From the NCBI GenBank assembly GCA_014238065.1, contig JABABU010000027.1, forward strand, positions 1 through 64,000: a stretch of DNA of 64,000 bases, written 5' to 3'. Every line of letters begins with the position of its first letter. The first letter of the stretch is position 1. The notes below the pieces were generated by a model that saw only the letters and a list, made by a program, of their open reading frames with translations, did no database searches and was not told the origin of the DNA. This DNA comes from Actinomycetota bacterium. Its GTDB lineage: Bacteria; Actinomycetota; Acidimicrobiia; Acidimicrobiales; Poriferisodalaceae. This document shows, piece after piece, positions 53,433 to 63,144 of the stretch. The position numbers and the translations under genes are program-made.

Positions 53433-54002
53433 ATGGACCTGCACAGCTGGATGGCCGACGAGATGAACGACATGCGAGGCCGACTGCAGTCTTCGGTGCT
53501 CGACCTGATCCCGCTCGAACGACACAAGGAACAGGTGGACAGCGGAGGCAGCACGATCACCTCGCTGGTGTGGCACATCGCCAGGCACCAGGACATCGCA
53601 ATCAACGGCGTGCTCCTCGGCGAGCCGCTGGTTCACGACAGCTACGTTGATCGCTGCAACTCGGGAGGTCTCCATCCCGCTGACGGCCTGGCCGAAACCG
53701 AGTCGCAGGAGATCACCGCAGTGCTCGACCCGGCTGGCGTGGTTGCGTACTACGAAGCGGTGTGTGAACACACCAGTCAGCATCTCTCCGCCGGCACCTT
53801 CGGTGACCTCGACCGCCTCCCCGACTCTGGCGCCGCTCTCGAAGCTGCCGGAGTCAACAGGGACAACGTTCCCTGGTTGTTCAACATGTGGGAGGCCAAA
53901 CCTGCTTCGTTCCACGTCAGGTGGGAAGCCATCTCGCACGGAGTAACCCACACGGGCGAAATGGTCTCGATGCGGAACCGAATGGGTCTCTCACCCTTCT
54001 GA
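53433..54002 (+). CDS. DinB-like protein
   Basis: 189 residues from the ATG at 53433. Metal-binding histidines are placed as in DinB/maleylpyruvate isomerase proteins: ITSLVWHIARHQD near residue 50 and GVTHTGEMVSMRNRMGL near the C-terminus. In actinobacteria many members are mycothiol-dependent transferases; function here is unknown. It follows the SufR-like gene by 106 bp. Confidence 0.78.
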   Translation: MDLHSWMADEMNDMRGRLQSSVLDLIPLERHKEQVDSGGSTITSLVWHIARHQDIAINGVLLGEPLVHDSYVDRCNSGGLHPADGLAETESQEITAVLDPAGVVAYYEAVCEHTSQHLSAGTFGDLDRLPDSGAALEAAGVNRDNVPWLFNMWEAKPASFHVRWEAISHGVTHTGEMVSMRNRMGLSPF

Positions 54003-54213
54003 CAACGAGGCCGGACGTGGCCGTTGCCGGATTACGTTGCGCGATCCCGCCAACCAGTCGTAGCTGATAGCGGAGCGCTACCCGGCAGGACGGATCCTTC
54101 TGTCATCCACCTGACTCGGGGTTAGATCGATGAATCATGGCGTCTCACCCGACCGCTGATTTTGCTGGTCGAATGATGTGTGGTTCTGGTTCTCCGTGAG
54201 GCAGGATGATCCG

Positions 54214-55485
54214 ATGCGGCGACCAAAGATCTTTCGTGGATGGAAGGTCGTCGGAGCGGGGGGCGCCATCCAGGCGCTGCAAAGTGCGGTGCTCATGCAG
54301 GGCTTTCAGCACTTTGCGGTGCTGCTTGAGCAGGATTTCGGCTGGTCCAAGACTCAGCTCGCGAGCGTCTTTTCGCTGAACCGCGTCGAGTCAGGACTCC
54401 TCGGACCGCTTCACGGTTGGGCACTCGACCGGTGGGGCCCAAAACGGGTGATGCGGATGGGCGCTGTCATCATGGGCATCGGATTCTTCCTCTTCAGCAG
54501 GATGCAGACGCTGGTGGAATTTTTCGCCTACTTCGTGATCATCGCTGTCGGAGCCAGCCTCAGCGGATTCCTCACCGTGACTACCGCAACCGTCCGCTGG
54601 TTCGAACGACGAAGGGCCCGCGCTCTGGCCCTGTCCTCGGCCGGGTTTGCGATCGGAGGAGCCTGCGCACCGATTCTCGTCTGGGTACTTCGAACATTCG
54701 GATGGAGGGACACATCGGCCGGGATCGCCGTCACGCTCGTCGTGGTCGTCTGGGTCTTGAGCGCGTACTTCGACGGCGCGCCGCACGACTACGACATGCC
54801 TGTCGATGGGATCGATCCGGCAGACATCACTGTCACCGAAACCCGAGCTGAGGGCGTCAGCGACATCAGTTTCACCGCGAAAGAGGCCATGAGAACCAGG
54901 GCGTTCTGGTTGATCTCGCTCGGCCACACGAGCGCGCTCTTCACCGTCAGCGCCGTCCTCGCGCATCTCTCGCTGGCGCTGACCTCCGAGCACGGTTACT
55001 CGTTCCAGCAAGCCAGTTTCGTCGCCGGAGCTGTTCCGACGGTCCAACTGTTCGGCATCGGACTCGGCGGTTGGCTCGGAGACAAGGTGAACAAGCGCCT
55101 CATTGCAAGCGTGGCGATGCTGTTCCACTGCCTCGGATTGCTGTTGCTCGCGTACGCTACCGGCGCAGTGATGATCTGGATGTTCGTCATCATCCACGGC
55201 CTTGCATGGGGCGCCCGAGGACCGTTGATGCAGGCGCTACGGGCCGATTATTTCGGAACCGCCAACTTCGGCCAGATCATGGGTTTCAGTTCTCTCATCG
55301 TCATGATCGGCATGGCATCTGGACCAGTCATCGTTGCCACCCTCACCGACTCCACAGGCACCTACAGGTGGGGATTCATCGTCGTCGCACTGCTCGCAGG
55401 CCTCGGCACGTCGTTCTTCGTCTTCGCGACACCGCCGAAGCCCCCGGTCCGAGACAGCCGGAAGTCGACGCCAACCATGGCCTGA
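54214..55485 (+). CDS. MFS transporter (oxalate/formate antiporter-like)
   Basis: 423 residues from the ATG at 54214 (AGGATGATCCG before it). Twelve membrane helices are expected. The motif GPLHGWALDRWGPKRVMRMG in loop 2-3 is the MFS signature of the OxlT/monocarboxylate branch, and IGLGGWLGDKVNKRLI is its second-half counterpart. A small organic acid is the likely substrate. It ends one base before the convergent thioesterase stop. Confidence 0.88.
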   Translation: MRRPKIFRGWKVVGAGGAIQALQSAVLMQGFQHFAVLLEQDFGWSKTQLASVFSLNRVESGLLGPLHGWALDRWGPKRVMRMGAVIMGIGFFLFSRMQTLVEFFAYFVIIAVGASLSGFLTVTTATVRWFERRRARALALSSAGFAIGGACAPILVWVLRTFGWRDTSAGIAVTLVVVVWVLSAYFDGAPHDYDMPVDGIDPADITVTETRAEGVSDISFTAKEAMRTRAFWLISLGHTSALFTVSAVLAHLSLALTSEHGYSFQQASFVAGAVPTVQLFGIGLGGWLGDKVNKRLIASVAMLFHCLGLLLLAYATGAVMIWMFVIIHGLAWGARGPLMQALRADYFGTANFGQIMGFSSLIVMIGMASGPVIVATLTDSTGTYRWGFIVVALLAGLGTSFFVFATPPKPPVRDSRKSTPTMA

Positions 55486-55929
55486 TCAGGCCGACTTTGG
55501 GGCAACGATCGTGCAGGTTCCCTGAGCGACACACACCAGTCGCCCCTCGTTCTCGACGTCAATTCGCACCACTGCGAGGCGCCTGGTCATCGACACGATT
55601 TCACCATGCGCAACGCAGGTGCCACCCGACACTGGCGCCAGGTAGTTGATCTTGAACTCGGTTGTCGCGGCCCAATAGCCGTCAGGCATGACCGGGTACA
55701 TGATCACTCCGAGCACGTGGTCGCAGAACGCGGCCAGGCACCCGCCATGCATCGAGCCCATCATCGTGATCTTCTCGGCTGTCACCTCGAACTCGGCGTC
55801 GATCGTCCCAGCCGTCATCGCGGTGACCGTTGCGCCAAGGAACCCGTCGATGCCCTTCTTCGGGGTTCGACCAACCACTCGGTTCACGAAATTCTCGTTG
55901 AACACTTCGAACGTCGGTCGCTGGCTCAT
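55486..55929 (-). CDS. PaaI-type hotdog thioesterase
   Basis: 147 residues from the ATG at 55929. The hotdog core has GSMHGGCLAAFCDHVLGVIM, with the HGG motif and the nucleophile-side Asp of PaaI enzymes. It hydrolyses an acyl- or aryl-CoA thioester. It is next to the dehydrogenase pseudogene, 10 bp away, on the same strand. Confidence 0.88.
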   Translation of the reverse strand: MSQRPTFEVFNENFVNRVVGRTPKKGIDGFLGATVTAMTAGTIDAEFEVTAEKITMMGSMHGGCLAAFCDHVLGVIMYPVMPDGYWAATTEFKINYLAPVSGGTCVAHGEIVSMTRRLAVVRIDVENEGRLVCVAQGTCTIVAPKSA

Positions 55930-55939
55930 GAGGCTCTCT

Positions 55940-56861
55940 TCACAGATCGGGGACGAACACGCTGTGCACTGGCGGATCGGCATCAGACGACGACAGCCCT
56001 GCCAGCACTTGCAACAATGGTTCCAGATCGTTCATGCCCACGCTCACTCGGTGAAGCTCGTCAAATGGGTAGCGACCCGAGACGAGGAGGGCTAGCGCAG
56101 CCTCATAGGCAGGGAGATCGACTCCCAGCGCGCCAAGTATTCGGAGTTCCTTGTAGACGAGATGATCCGGATCATCGACCGAAACGTCGATGACGAGGTC
56201 AACGCCGAAACGTTCGGCCACGGCCAACCGAGAAAGATCACGCGGGCCGAGACCGGTCATGGCGACGAAGGCGGCCCCTGCCTCTTTGGCGGCGGCAGCG
56301 GCCGAGTCCGCGTATGCCGGGTCCGAGCACGGCGACCACGGCGTCTGGGCCGGTCTGCGGCAAGGTCGCGCCCCAGCGAATACCGGCACCAATCGGGTTG
56401 AACGCGGGTGCGAGCACAGGATCGAGGCCCTCGGGTACCGGCAACAGCATGGCGTCGCGGTCGAGTACCAGGTGGGTCGAGTATCCACCCCACAATCCGT
56501 GTTCGTGGTCGACGTCGACAAACCCGAACATGGTTCGCAGGCCGTTCCGGACGCAGCGGCGATACAGGCCACACCGGCATTGGTCACAGTCACGGCATGA
56601 CTTGAACACTTCGACCGCCACCCGGTCACCAACCGCCACGCCCCACCTCCTTGCCGCTTCGCCAATCTCGTGCCCGGGCACGAACGGGAATCGCGATCGG
56701 ATGTGGCCGCTGTACTGCTCGTGATCGGTGCCGTACAGACCGCACGCTTCGACTCTCAGCAGACTTGCCTCATCTGCGGTCACCGGGATGTCGAGCCACC
56801 GACGCTCGAACGATTCGGGGCCGTTGAGTACAAGTGCCTCGGCGCGCCTACTCACCACCAC
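55940..56861 (-). pseudogene. Zinc-dependent alcohol dehydrogenase split by a frameshift
   Basis: The N-terminal part (from GTG codons at 56861-56855) has RVEACGLYGTDHEQYSGH with catalytic zinc Cys, FVPGHEIGEAARRW, the structural-zinc cysteines SCRDCDQCRCGLYRRC, and the start of the Rossmann segment VVAVLGPGIRG. At about 56295-56310 it passes out of frame, and the sequence continues in another frame (SAAAAAKEAGAAFVAMTG to the stop at 55940). One added base near the GGCC/GCC run would explain it; rejoined length is about 307 residues. It may be a real pseudogene or a sequencing error in the GC-rich tract. Confidence 0.78.
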
Positions 56862-56874
56862 GGTAGGACGGCGG

Positions 56875-57297
56875 TCAACGGAAAGGGCGCCTCGAACTGG
56901 TGACCGACTCGGAAATACTCGCGATGGCGAGACCGAAGAACGAGTTGCGAAGCTTCGAACTGGGCCGACTGTGCAAACCGCGAGGATCTGCCGGTTGGCC
57001 GACCATCGTGAGAACTGATCCAATCGCGATGAGCATGATCCCGGTAGGAGTCAAGAGACGATCCCACGATCCGGTGGCGGCGAGTTCGTCAGCAGCCTCC
57101 TGCGAATCTGCTGTCGTGACGCTTTCGCTGGCGTCAGTATCCGTGTCGGCTTCACCGGAATCGGGATCTTCACCAATGACGGGAGCATCGTCGTTCGATT
57201 CTTGTGCCGTCGCCGAAGAACCCGCCATTCCGAGACCGCCGAGCATGAGCCCGAGAATCAACAGAAGCAACCCCAATCGGGGGCGCAATGTTCGCAT
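56875..57297 (-). CDS. Secreted or membrane-anchored small protein, unknown function
   Basis: 140 residues from the ATG at 57297. A signal peptide or anchor (LGLLLLILGLMLGGLGMAGS) is followed by an acidic low-complexity region (DDAPVIGEDPDSGEADTDTD), an LAATG motif near residue 75, and a second hydrophobic segment (GIMLIAIGSVLTMVG). The LAATG-helix arrangement resembles a sorting signal, but the cytoplasmic tail is long (about 40 residues), so this is unsure. It lies 13 bp before the broken dehydrogenase. Confidence 0.62.
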   Translation of the reverse strand: MRTLRPRLGLLLLILGLMLGGLGMAGSSATAQESNDDAPVIGEDPDSGEADTDTDASESVTTADSQEAADELAATGSWDRLLTPTGIMLIAIGSVLTMVGQPADPRGLHSRPSSKLRNSFFGLAIASISESVTSSRRPFR

Positions 57298-57429
57298 ACT
57301 TCGCCCTGCTCCAAGTGTCGACCACTCAACGTGAGATCGAAACGCCATTCAAGTGGTAAACGGTCAGCGATGTCAATTGTGTGACCGCTGAACACGTGCC
57401 CACATCCGCAGACAGCGGTGGAACTGCTG

Positions 57430-58401
57430 TTATGACTCGACCAACCCGGCATGGTCTCTGACCACGTCGATCAGGGATGAATCAGCGGGAAGTCCCAGGT
57501 CACGACCCAACGAGTCGTCCCATTGCGCTGGCCAACCAGTGACCACCGTCTCGATCGCGGGATTATTCTCGAAGTCGAGCAGTGCGACGGCCTCGTTGCC
57601 ACCGATCTCGCGAAGGGCGTCGATCATCTCGGCCACCGTGACCGACAAACCAGGAAGTGGCACCGCTCGATCACGTCCGATGTCGGCAGTCGGTAGGTCG
57701 TGCAGAGCGACCAACGCGTCTGTCGCAGTCGCCGGTCCGATCATGACCACGCCAACATCGCCCGAAACCGGGACATTGCATCGCTCCCCGTTCAACGGCT
57801 CACGGAACATTCCGCTGAAGAAACTCGATGCCGCCGCATTGGGTCGGCCGGGCCGCACAACGACAGTCGGAAGCCGAGCACTTCGCCCGTCGAGAAACCC
57901 TTGACGAGTCGCATCGTTGACCAACATCTCGCCCATCGCCTTCGTCATGCCGTATGTCGACTGTGGCGTCTGTTTGGTCAAGGCACCAACAGGATCAGAA
58001 ATGGCTTCGCCGCCGAACACTGCCACACTGCTCGCGAAGACCAGCCTCGTTGGCCCCTGGCGACCACGTGCTGCCTCGATGAGTCCGACCAGGCCACCGA
58101 CGTTCGTCGCCACCGCACGGGACCATTCCAGCTCAGACTCTGCGCTCACCATCGAGGCGAGGTGAAAGACCGAAACGTGGTCGTCGCCGTCGATGATCGA
58201 GTCGAGAGCAGCGCCGTCAGAGAGATCAGCCTCGATACACCGGACACGCGCTTGTTCGCTCGAACCTGGGACGACATCGACGAGCACGAGGTCGTCCACT
58301 GCCTCCCTCTCACCTGTGGGTCCGACGAGTCCGCGCTCGAGTATGACACCGGCCAGTCTCTGTCCGAGGAAGCCCTGTCCCCCCGTGATGATCACTTGCA
58401 T
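57430..58401 (-). CDS. NAD-dependent epimerase/dehydratase, DenD (D-erythronate dehydrogenase)-like
   Basis: 323 residues from the ATG at 58401. [20 protein letters not shown] binds NAD, and [16 protein letters not shown] has the catalytic Yxxx[21 protein letters not shown] and the preceding segments match the DenD group, which oxidises D-erythronate at C2. DenD partners (OtnK, OtnC) are absent here, so the role is a guess from family. Confidence 0.83.
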   Translation of the reverse strand: MQVIITGGQGFLGQRLAGVILERGLVGPTGEREAVDDLVLVDVVPGSSEQARVRCIEADLSDGAALDSIIDGDDHVSVFHLASMVSAESELEWSRAVATNVGGLVGLIEAARGRQGPTRLVFASSVAVFGGEAISDPVGALTKQTPQSTYGMTKAMGEMLVNDATRQGFLDGRSARLPTVVVRPGRPNAAASSFFSGMFREPLNGERCNVPVSGDVGVVMIGPATATDALVALHDLPTADIGRDRAVPLPGLSVTVAEMIDALREIGGNEAVALLDFENNPAIETVVTGWPAQWDDSLGRDLGLPADSSLIDVVRDHAGLVES

Positions 58402-58514
58402 ACCGGCGAGCCTATTCAGCCGGAGGTATCCGCGAATCACTCGCGCCGCGACCTACCAGTCGGGCCTGGTTGACTGGCGGAGTCACGATGACACCACACG
58501 GCACGGAGGCAGCA

Positions 58515-59264
58515 GTGAACACGAGAACCGCCATCATCACCGGAGCTGGAACAGGTGTCGGGCGCGCCGCTGCTGTCGCGCTGGGCGGCGACGGCTGGCA
58601 TCTCCGCGCCATCGGCCGCCGATCAGAGCTGCTCGAAGAGACAGCCTCGCTCGTTCGTGATGCAGGCGGGACATGTGAGACGACGGCGTGCGATGTCACC
58701 GACGCAGACGCAGTCGCCGATCTGTTCGACGACGTCGGCGCGAAAGGAAGGCTCGATCTGTTGTTCAACAACGCAGGCACTGGAGCTCCTTCGGTTCCGA
58801 TGGAAGAACTTTCGCTCGAGCAATGGACCACTGTCGTCAACGTCAACCTCACCGCCTCGTTCGTGTGCGCTCAACACGCGATTCGACTGATGAAGGCCCA
58901 GGACCCCTCCGGCGGGCGAATCATCAACAACGGATCGGTCAGCGCACACACGCCTCGCCCCAACAGCGCCCCCTACACGGCAACCAAACACGCCATCACC
59001 GGCCTCACGAAATCGATATCGCTCGATGGTCGCGAGTTCGCGATCACGTGTGGCCAAATCGACATCGGCAACGCGTCGAGCCCGATGACAGCGCGGATGT
59101 CGCAGGGAGTGCCACAGGCCGATGGCTCAATCCGAGCCGAACCGACCATCGACCCATCGACCGTCGGCCGAGCAGTTGCGTACATGGCCTCGTTGCCACT
59201 GGACACCAACGTACTGACGATGACTGTGATGGCGAACGGCATGCCGTTCGTTGGTCGAGGCTGA
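58515..59264 (+). CDS. Short-chain dehydrogenase/reductase
   Basis: 249 residues from a GTG at 58515, which has GGAGG 5 nt before it; ATGs at 58488 and 58470 are alternatives. [18 protein letters not shown] binds the cofactor, FNNAGTG is the NAG motif, and [13 protein letters not shown] has the catalytic YxxxK. Substrate unknown. It converges with the TauD-type gene, with one base between stops. Confidence 0.88.
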   Translation: MNTRTAIITGAGTGVGRAAAVALGGDGWHLRAIGRRSELLEETASLVRDAGGTCETTACDVTDADAVADLFDDVGAKGRLDLLFNNAGTGAPSVPMEELSLEQWTTVVNVNLTASFVCAQHAIRLMKAQDPSGGRIINNGSVSAHTPRPNSAPYTATKHAITGLTKSISLDGREFAITCGQIDIGNASSPMTARMSQGVPQADGSIRAEPTIDPSTVGRAVAYMASLPLDTNVLTMTVMANGMPFVGRG

Positions 59265-59265
59265 C

Positions 59266-60072
59266 TCAGGCCGGACTTTCGCCCTCGACCTGAAGGCGGT
59301 AGATCGTTCGGGGCTCGTCGCCGTGATCGTGCACGGCGAAATGCAGCAGACACCGGTTGTCCCACATCACGAGATCGCCGACGGACCAGCTGTGCCTAGC
59401 CTGATACTCGGGCCTCACCGAATGATGGAAGAGGTACTCCATCAACGGACGGCTCTCGTCTTTGGTCCAGCCGACGAAACGCTCGGTGAACGCCCGACAG
59501 AGATACAGCGAACGCCGGCGAGACTGATCGTGCGTTCTCACCAGCGGGTGATCGGCCCGTGGCGCCTGAGCTGGATCTTCCCGGTACAACTGCGCCAAAC
59601 CGGCAGCGCTGTGGTGAGCAGCGAGATTGTCGACCATCGCACGCAGCCCGGCCGACAGCGATGCGTAGGCGAGTTCCTGATTGGCGAACGCGGTGTCACC
59701 TCCGAACTCCGGCGCCTCGAGCGCGTACAGCATCGTCAGCTTTGGCGGCTTGTGCTCATATGTCATATCCGAGTGCCAGTGCTGATTCACGTCGCGACGG
59801 CGGCCCTTGTTGCGAAGCTCGATGATCTCCGCGTGCTCCTCCATACCGGCATACGGATGGCGCACGAGCGAACCCCAGCGCGAGGCAAAGGCGATCTGGT
59901 CTGCTGCGCTCAGCTCTTGCTCAGGGAACACGAGCACGTGGTGTTCGACGAACAGCGCGTCGAGTTCGCTCCACACATCGTTGTCAATCGTCCTCACGTC
60001 GAGTCCGGAGACCACGGCACCAACCGGTGCTGCCATCTTTCGCCACGACAACGACGTCGATACGTCGGTCAC
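59266..60072 (-). CDS. TauD/TfdA-family 2-oxoglutarate dioxygenase
   Basis: 268 residues. Iron ligands are visible as HxD in NQHWHSDMTYEHKPP and the distal His in MWDNRCLLHFAVHD, with the Arg after it (RTIYRLQV) for 2-oxoglutarate. Members hydroxylate taurine, alkyl sulfates, aryloxyacetates or biosynthetic intermediates. It ends the leftward operon, overlapping the SDR stop by 4 nt. In this context a tailoring or catabolic step is likely, not taurine use in particular. Confidence 0.9.
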   Translation of the reverse strand: MTDVSTSLSWRKMAAPVGAVVSGLDVRTIDNDVWSELDALFVEHHVLVFPEQELSAADQIAFASRWGSLVRHPYAGMEEHAEIIELRNKGRRRDVNQHWHSDMTYEHKPPKLTMLYALEAPEFGGDTAFANQELAYASLSAGLRAMVDNLAAHHSAAGLAQLYREDPAQAPRADHPLVRTHDQSRRRSLYLCRAFTERFVGWTKDESRPLMEYLFHHSVRPEYQARHSWSVGDLVMWDNRCLLHFAVHDHGDEPRTIYRLQVEGESPA

Positions 60073-60809
60073 TGCAACGCCGCATTCGCTCCACCGTCGA
60101 CAGGGACAGAGGTTCCGGTGATGAACTTCGCTTGCTCCGAGCAGAGGAACGCGACCACAGCCCCGAAGTCCTCTGCGTCACCGATGAAACCGGCGGGAAT
60201 CCCCGTCGCAGCAGGCACGAAGTTCGGGTCGCCGCCAGTGAGCCGATCGGTGAGGTGCGACCCCGGTTGGACGGTGTTCACGGTAACGCCGTCTCTTGCG
60301 ATCTCCCGTGCGACTGTCTTCAGAAACGACGTCGCTCCAGCGCGGGCGGTGTTCGACAGAATCAGCTGCGCCATTGGCTGGCGCACGCTCAGCGAAGTGA
60401 TGGCGACAATTCGACCCCAGCCCCGTTCCTGCATCGGCGGCGCGGCGGCCTTCGTCATGGCCACGACGGACATGAGATTGAGGTTCACCGCTTCGAGGTA
60501 CTGATCGACCTCAATGGATGCAAAGTTGCCGAGCGGTGGTCCTCCGGCATTGGTGACGAGGATGTCGACCTGGCCCAGCGTCTCCGTTGCGTTCGCGATG
60601 AATTCGGAAGCACCACCAGCGTTCGAAACATCGCCGGCGATCGGTATCGCGCCCGGAAGCTCAGCCGCGGTTGCCGCCAGACGAGCGGGGTCTCGCCCGT
60701 TGATGACGACCCTGCACCCGGCATCGAGCAGCGCCTTGGCGCTTCCACGCCCGAGCCCAGCCGACGATGCTGCAACTACCGCACACTTCCCTGCAATCCC
60801 CAAGTCCAT
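60069..60809 (-). CDS. SDR-family protein with altered active site
   Basis: 246 residues. CAVVAASSAGLGRGSAKALL replaces the usual TGxxxGIG with ASSAGLG, and the canonical Tyr and Lys are replaced: ISTS-type segment ITSLSVRQPM is followed by LILSNTARAGATSF, with Ser in place of Tyr and Arg in place of Lys. This S-N-x-x-R type is a recognised SDR variant whose reaction is uncertain. The C-terminal ITGTSVPVDGG is normal. It lies between the hydrolase and the dioxygenase genes. Confidence 0.87.
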   Translation of the reverse strand: MDLGIAGKCAVVAASSAGLGRGSAKALLDAGCRVVINGRDPARLAATAAELPGAIPIAGDVSNAGGASEFIANATETLGQVDILVTNAGGPPLGNFASIEVDQYLEAVNLNLMSVVAMTKAAAPPMQERGWGRIVAITSLSVRQPMAQLILSNTARAGATSFLKTVAREIARDGVTVNTVQPGSHLTDRLTGGDPNFVPAATGIPAGFIGDAEDFGAVVAFLCSEQAKFITGTSVPVDGGANAALQ

Positions 60810-60838
60810 GTGGCCAAGGTAATTGACCAGAGCGGGTC

Positions 60839-61615
60839 CTACTCAGCCAGAGGATTCACGATGCGTTTCGAAGCTGTGCCTTCGATGTGACCCTTCATGA
60901 ACTCGAATGAGAACAGCAGTTCCTCGAGAGGCACCTCCGGGTGGAGGCCTGGGTTTGCGTGCAGGCGCTTGTCCTCGGAACCAATCGAGTCGAACAGCTC
61001 GAGATAGCCATCGCGGGGGAACAACTCGTCTTCCAGTTGCATGATGCAGAAGACAGGATGCGTGAGCTTCGAGGCAGCTTCCATCAACATCTCGCGCAGG
61101 TTGCTGGTGGCACCTGTCGTGCCGATCAGTCCGATCGTCGACACGATGACGTCATCACGCTCGGCCAACAATGGAATCCCGAACACCGAGCCCATCGAGA
61201 GGCCGAAGTACGACAACGGGCGTGGTCCGATGTCGTCACGGTTGAACGCAAGCTCGATTCCGAAGTGCCACTCCTCGACCATGTCGGCAACCGCCTCGGC
61301 TCGTCGGAGCTCGGCAAACAGTGCTTGCCTACCCCCAGGCTCCATGGCGCGAAGTCCATGTACCGGCCCGTCCAAGGACAGCACAGGACACCGAAGCTCT
61401 TCGACGAAGCGCTGCGCGAGCTCAGGAATCGGCGTCTGGTAGCGGTCCCCAGAAGCGCCATGGCCAAACAGCATCAGAGGAACATCGGGATTCGGATCAT
61501 CAGGGATCCAGACGGCGCCAGTGACGTTCCTCTTGGCTGTCCGCTGTGCCACGAAGTCGAGAGTCGCCATGCCTTTGGTGTCATGTGACTCAATCCAGCT
61601 GACGCTGTCGCTCAT
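60839..61615 (-). CDS. Alpha/beta-hydrolase
   Basis: 258 residues. MLFGHGASGDRYQTPIPEL is the oxyanion loop, SYFGLSMGSVFGIPLLA carries the nucleophile Ser in GLSMGS, and the C-terminal acid and His are around EDELFPRDG and ANPGLH. Members act as esterases, dienelactone hydrolases or C-C hydrolases. The ATG overlaps the radical SAM stop by 4 nt. Confidence 0.87.
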   Translation of the reverse strand: MSDSVSWIESHDTKGMATLDFVAQRTAKRNVTGAVWIPDDPNPDVPLMLFGHGASGDRYQTPIPELAQRFVEELRCPVLSLDGPVHGLRAMEPGGRQALFAELRRAEAVADMVEEWHFGIELAFNRDDIGPRPLSYFGLSMGSVFGIPLLAERDDVIVSTIGLIGTTGATSNLREMLMEAASKLTHPVFCIMQLEDELFPRDGYLELFDSIGSEDKRLHANPGLHPEVPLEELLFSFEFMKGHIEGTASKRIVNPLAE

Positions 61616-63144
61616 CTAGTCTTCCTCACAGGGTTCGGGAGATTCTGCGAGCTAGGGAGCGCCGCTGCTTCTGGCGTAAGCGCCACCGGCAACTCCGGCA
61701 CGGCAGCATCGTTGGTGACAGCCAGACGTCGCAAGCGCCGCTTCACCATCGGCAGACGGGTGAGACCCCATACAGCCGACAGCACCGCGCGGAGTCCTGG
61801 TCGCTGACCATTCTGGAAGCTCCACCACGTTCGCCTGGCCCGATATTCGAGATGCAACCGATGGTGCAGGAAGCGGTAGAACTCCGTCGAGTACGGACCT
61901 TCGAACAGCATCGCCAAGTCGTCGCTGTCGCGCCAGTTGCGTGTGTCACCGATCTGCTCAACGACACGCTCGTGGAACGGTGTGCCCGGAAGCGGATACG
62001 ACACAGACACACCGACATCATCTGGCCGTGCGCGCCAGATGAGCTGCAGCGTCTTCTCTATCTGCTCGAGATCCTCACCCGGGTAACCGAACTGAATGAA
62101 AAAGGCGATCTTGTAGCCGGCAGCGTGAACCCGATCGGCAGCTTCGATGATCTGCTCGACCTTGGTGCCCTTCTCCATCGCGTCGAGAACTGTCTGCGAG
62201 CCAGATTCAGCCCCGATCCAGACGAACGCGGCTCCTGCACGCCCGAACTGCTCTGCAGTGTCACCTTTGACCATGAGGTCGGGTCGACTGAGCGCGTTGA
62301 AAGGCCGCACGACGTCATTGGCCTGCATGAGGTCTGCGAACTCCGCGATCCAGCCCGGCTTGAGACCGACGATGTCGTCGGCGAACCAGAGATGATCCGG
62401 CGAGTAGAGCTCGTCGAGCATCACGATCTCTTCGACGACGTCTTTGGGTGATCTTGCGTTGTAGCGCTGGCCCCAGATGGGCTTTGCACACCAGTTGCAG
62501 TGGTACGGACAGCCGCGAGTCGTCACGAGGTTCACCGAGAAATGACCGTGATGCTCCACCCATACCTCGCGGTACCTGCCCATGTCGATGAGGTCTCGTG
62601 CGGGGAATGGCAAGTCGTCAAGGCCCTTCATGTTGCGGCGATCGTCGGTCGACTTGATCGACTGGTCGCCGACGTAGGAAATGCCTGCGACGTCGACGAA
62701 CGAGGTTCCGTCCTGCCATCGATCGAGCAGTTCGAGAAGCGTGGCATCGCCCTCGCCGCGGATGACGACCTCGGCTCCCGCTTCGAGGAACAGCGCCACG
62801 TTGTCGGTGGCATCGGAGCCACAGACTGCCGTCCGGCACCCGCTATCACTCGCGGCGGCAAGCATTTCGAAAGCCGCGTCGCGCATGTTGAGCAGACACA
62901 TCTTCGAGAGATAGTTGAAGTTGTCCTCGAAGATCACAGCCGCTTCTGGCTGATGCTCGGTGAGCATGGCGGTCCACTCCGACGTCGAGTCGGCGAGCAT
63001 CGCGTCGAACAGGACCACTTCGTGGCCGGCGTCCCTTGCCTGGGCCGCAGCGAGCATGGTGCCCAGAGGCGGATAGGGCCGCATGGCCTCGTGGAGCTTC
63101 GGGTCGAACTTCAGAAAGTACGAGTGACCGATGAGCAGCTTCAT
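61612..63144 (-). CDS. B12-binding domain radical SAM protein
   Basis: 510 residues from the ATG at 63144. The N-terminal cobalamin-binding fold (to about residue 170) has YPPLGTMLAAAQARDAGHEV and the glycine-rich region near GEGDATLLELL. The radical SAM cluster motif is CPYHCNWC in RGCPYHCNWCAKPIWG. The C-terminal domain extends beyond residue 400. Enzymes of this class methylate unactivated carbon or rearrange substrates, often in lipid, hopanoid or natural-product pathways. It overlaps the methyltransferase by 4 nt. Confidence 0.93.
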   Translation of the reverse strand: MKLLIGHSYFLKFDPKLHEAMRPYPPLGTMLAAAQARDAGHEVVLFDAMLADSTSEWTAMLTEHQPEAAVIFEDNFNYLSKMCLLNMRDAAFEMLAAASDSGCRTAVCGSDATDNVALFLEAGAEVVIRGEGDATLLELLDRWQDGTSFVDVAGISYVGDQSIKSTDDRRNMKGLDDLPFPARDLIDMGRYREVWVEHHGHFSVNLVTTRGCPYHCNWCAKPIWGQRYNARSPKDVVEEIVMLDELYSPDHLWFADDIVGLKPGWIAEFADLMQANDVVRPFNALSRPDLMVKGDTAEQFGRAGAAFVWIGAESGSQTVLDAMEKGTKVEQIIEAADRVHAAGYKIAFFIQFGYPGEDLEQIEKTLQLIWRARPDDVGVSVSYPLPGTPFHERVVEQIGDTRNWRDSDDLAMLFEGPYSTEFYRFLHHRLHLEYRARRTWWSFQNGQRPGLRAVLSAVWGLTRLPMVKRRLRRLAVTNDAAVPELPVALTPEAAALPSSQNLPNPVRKTR

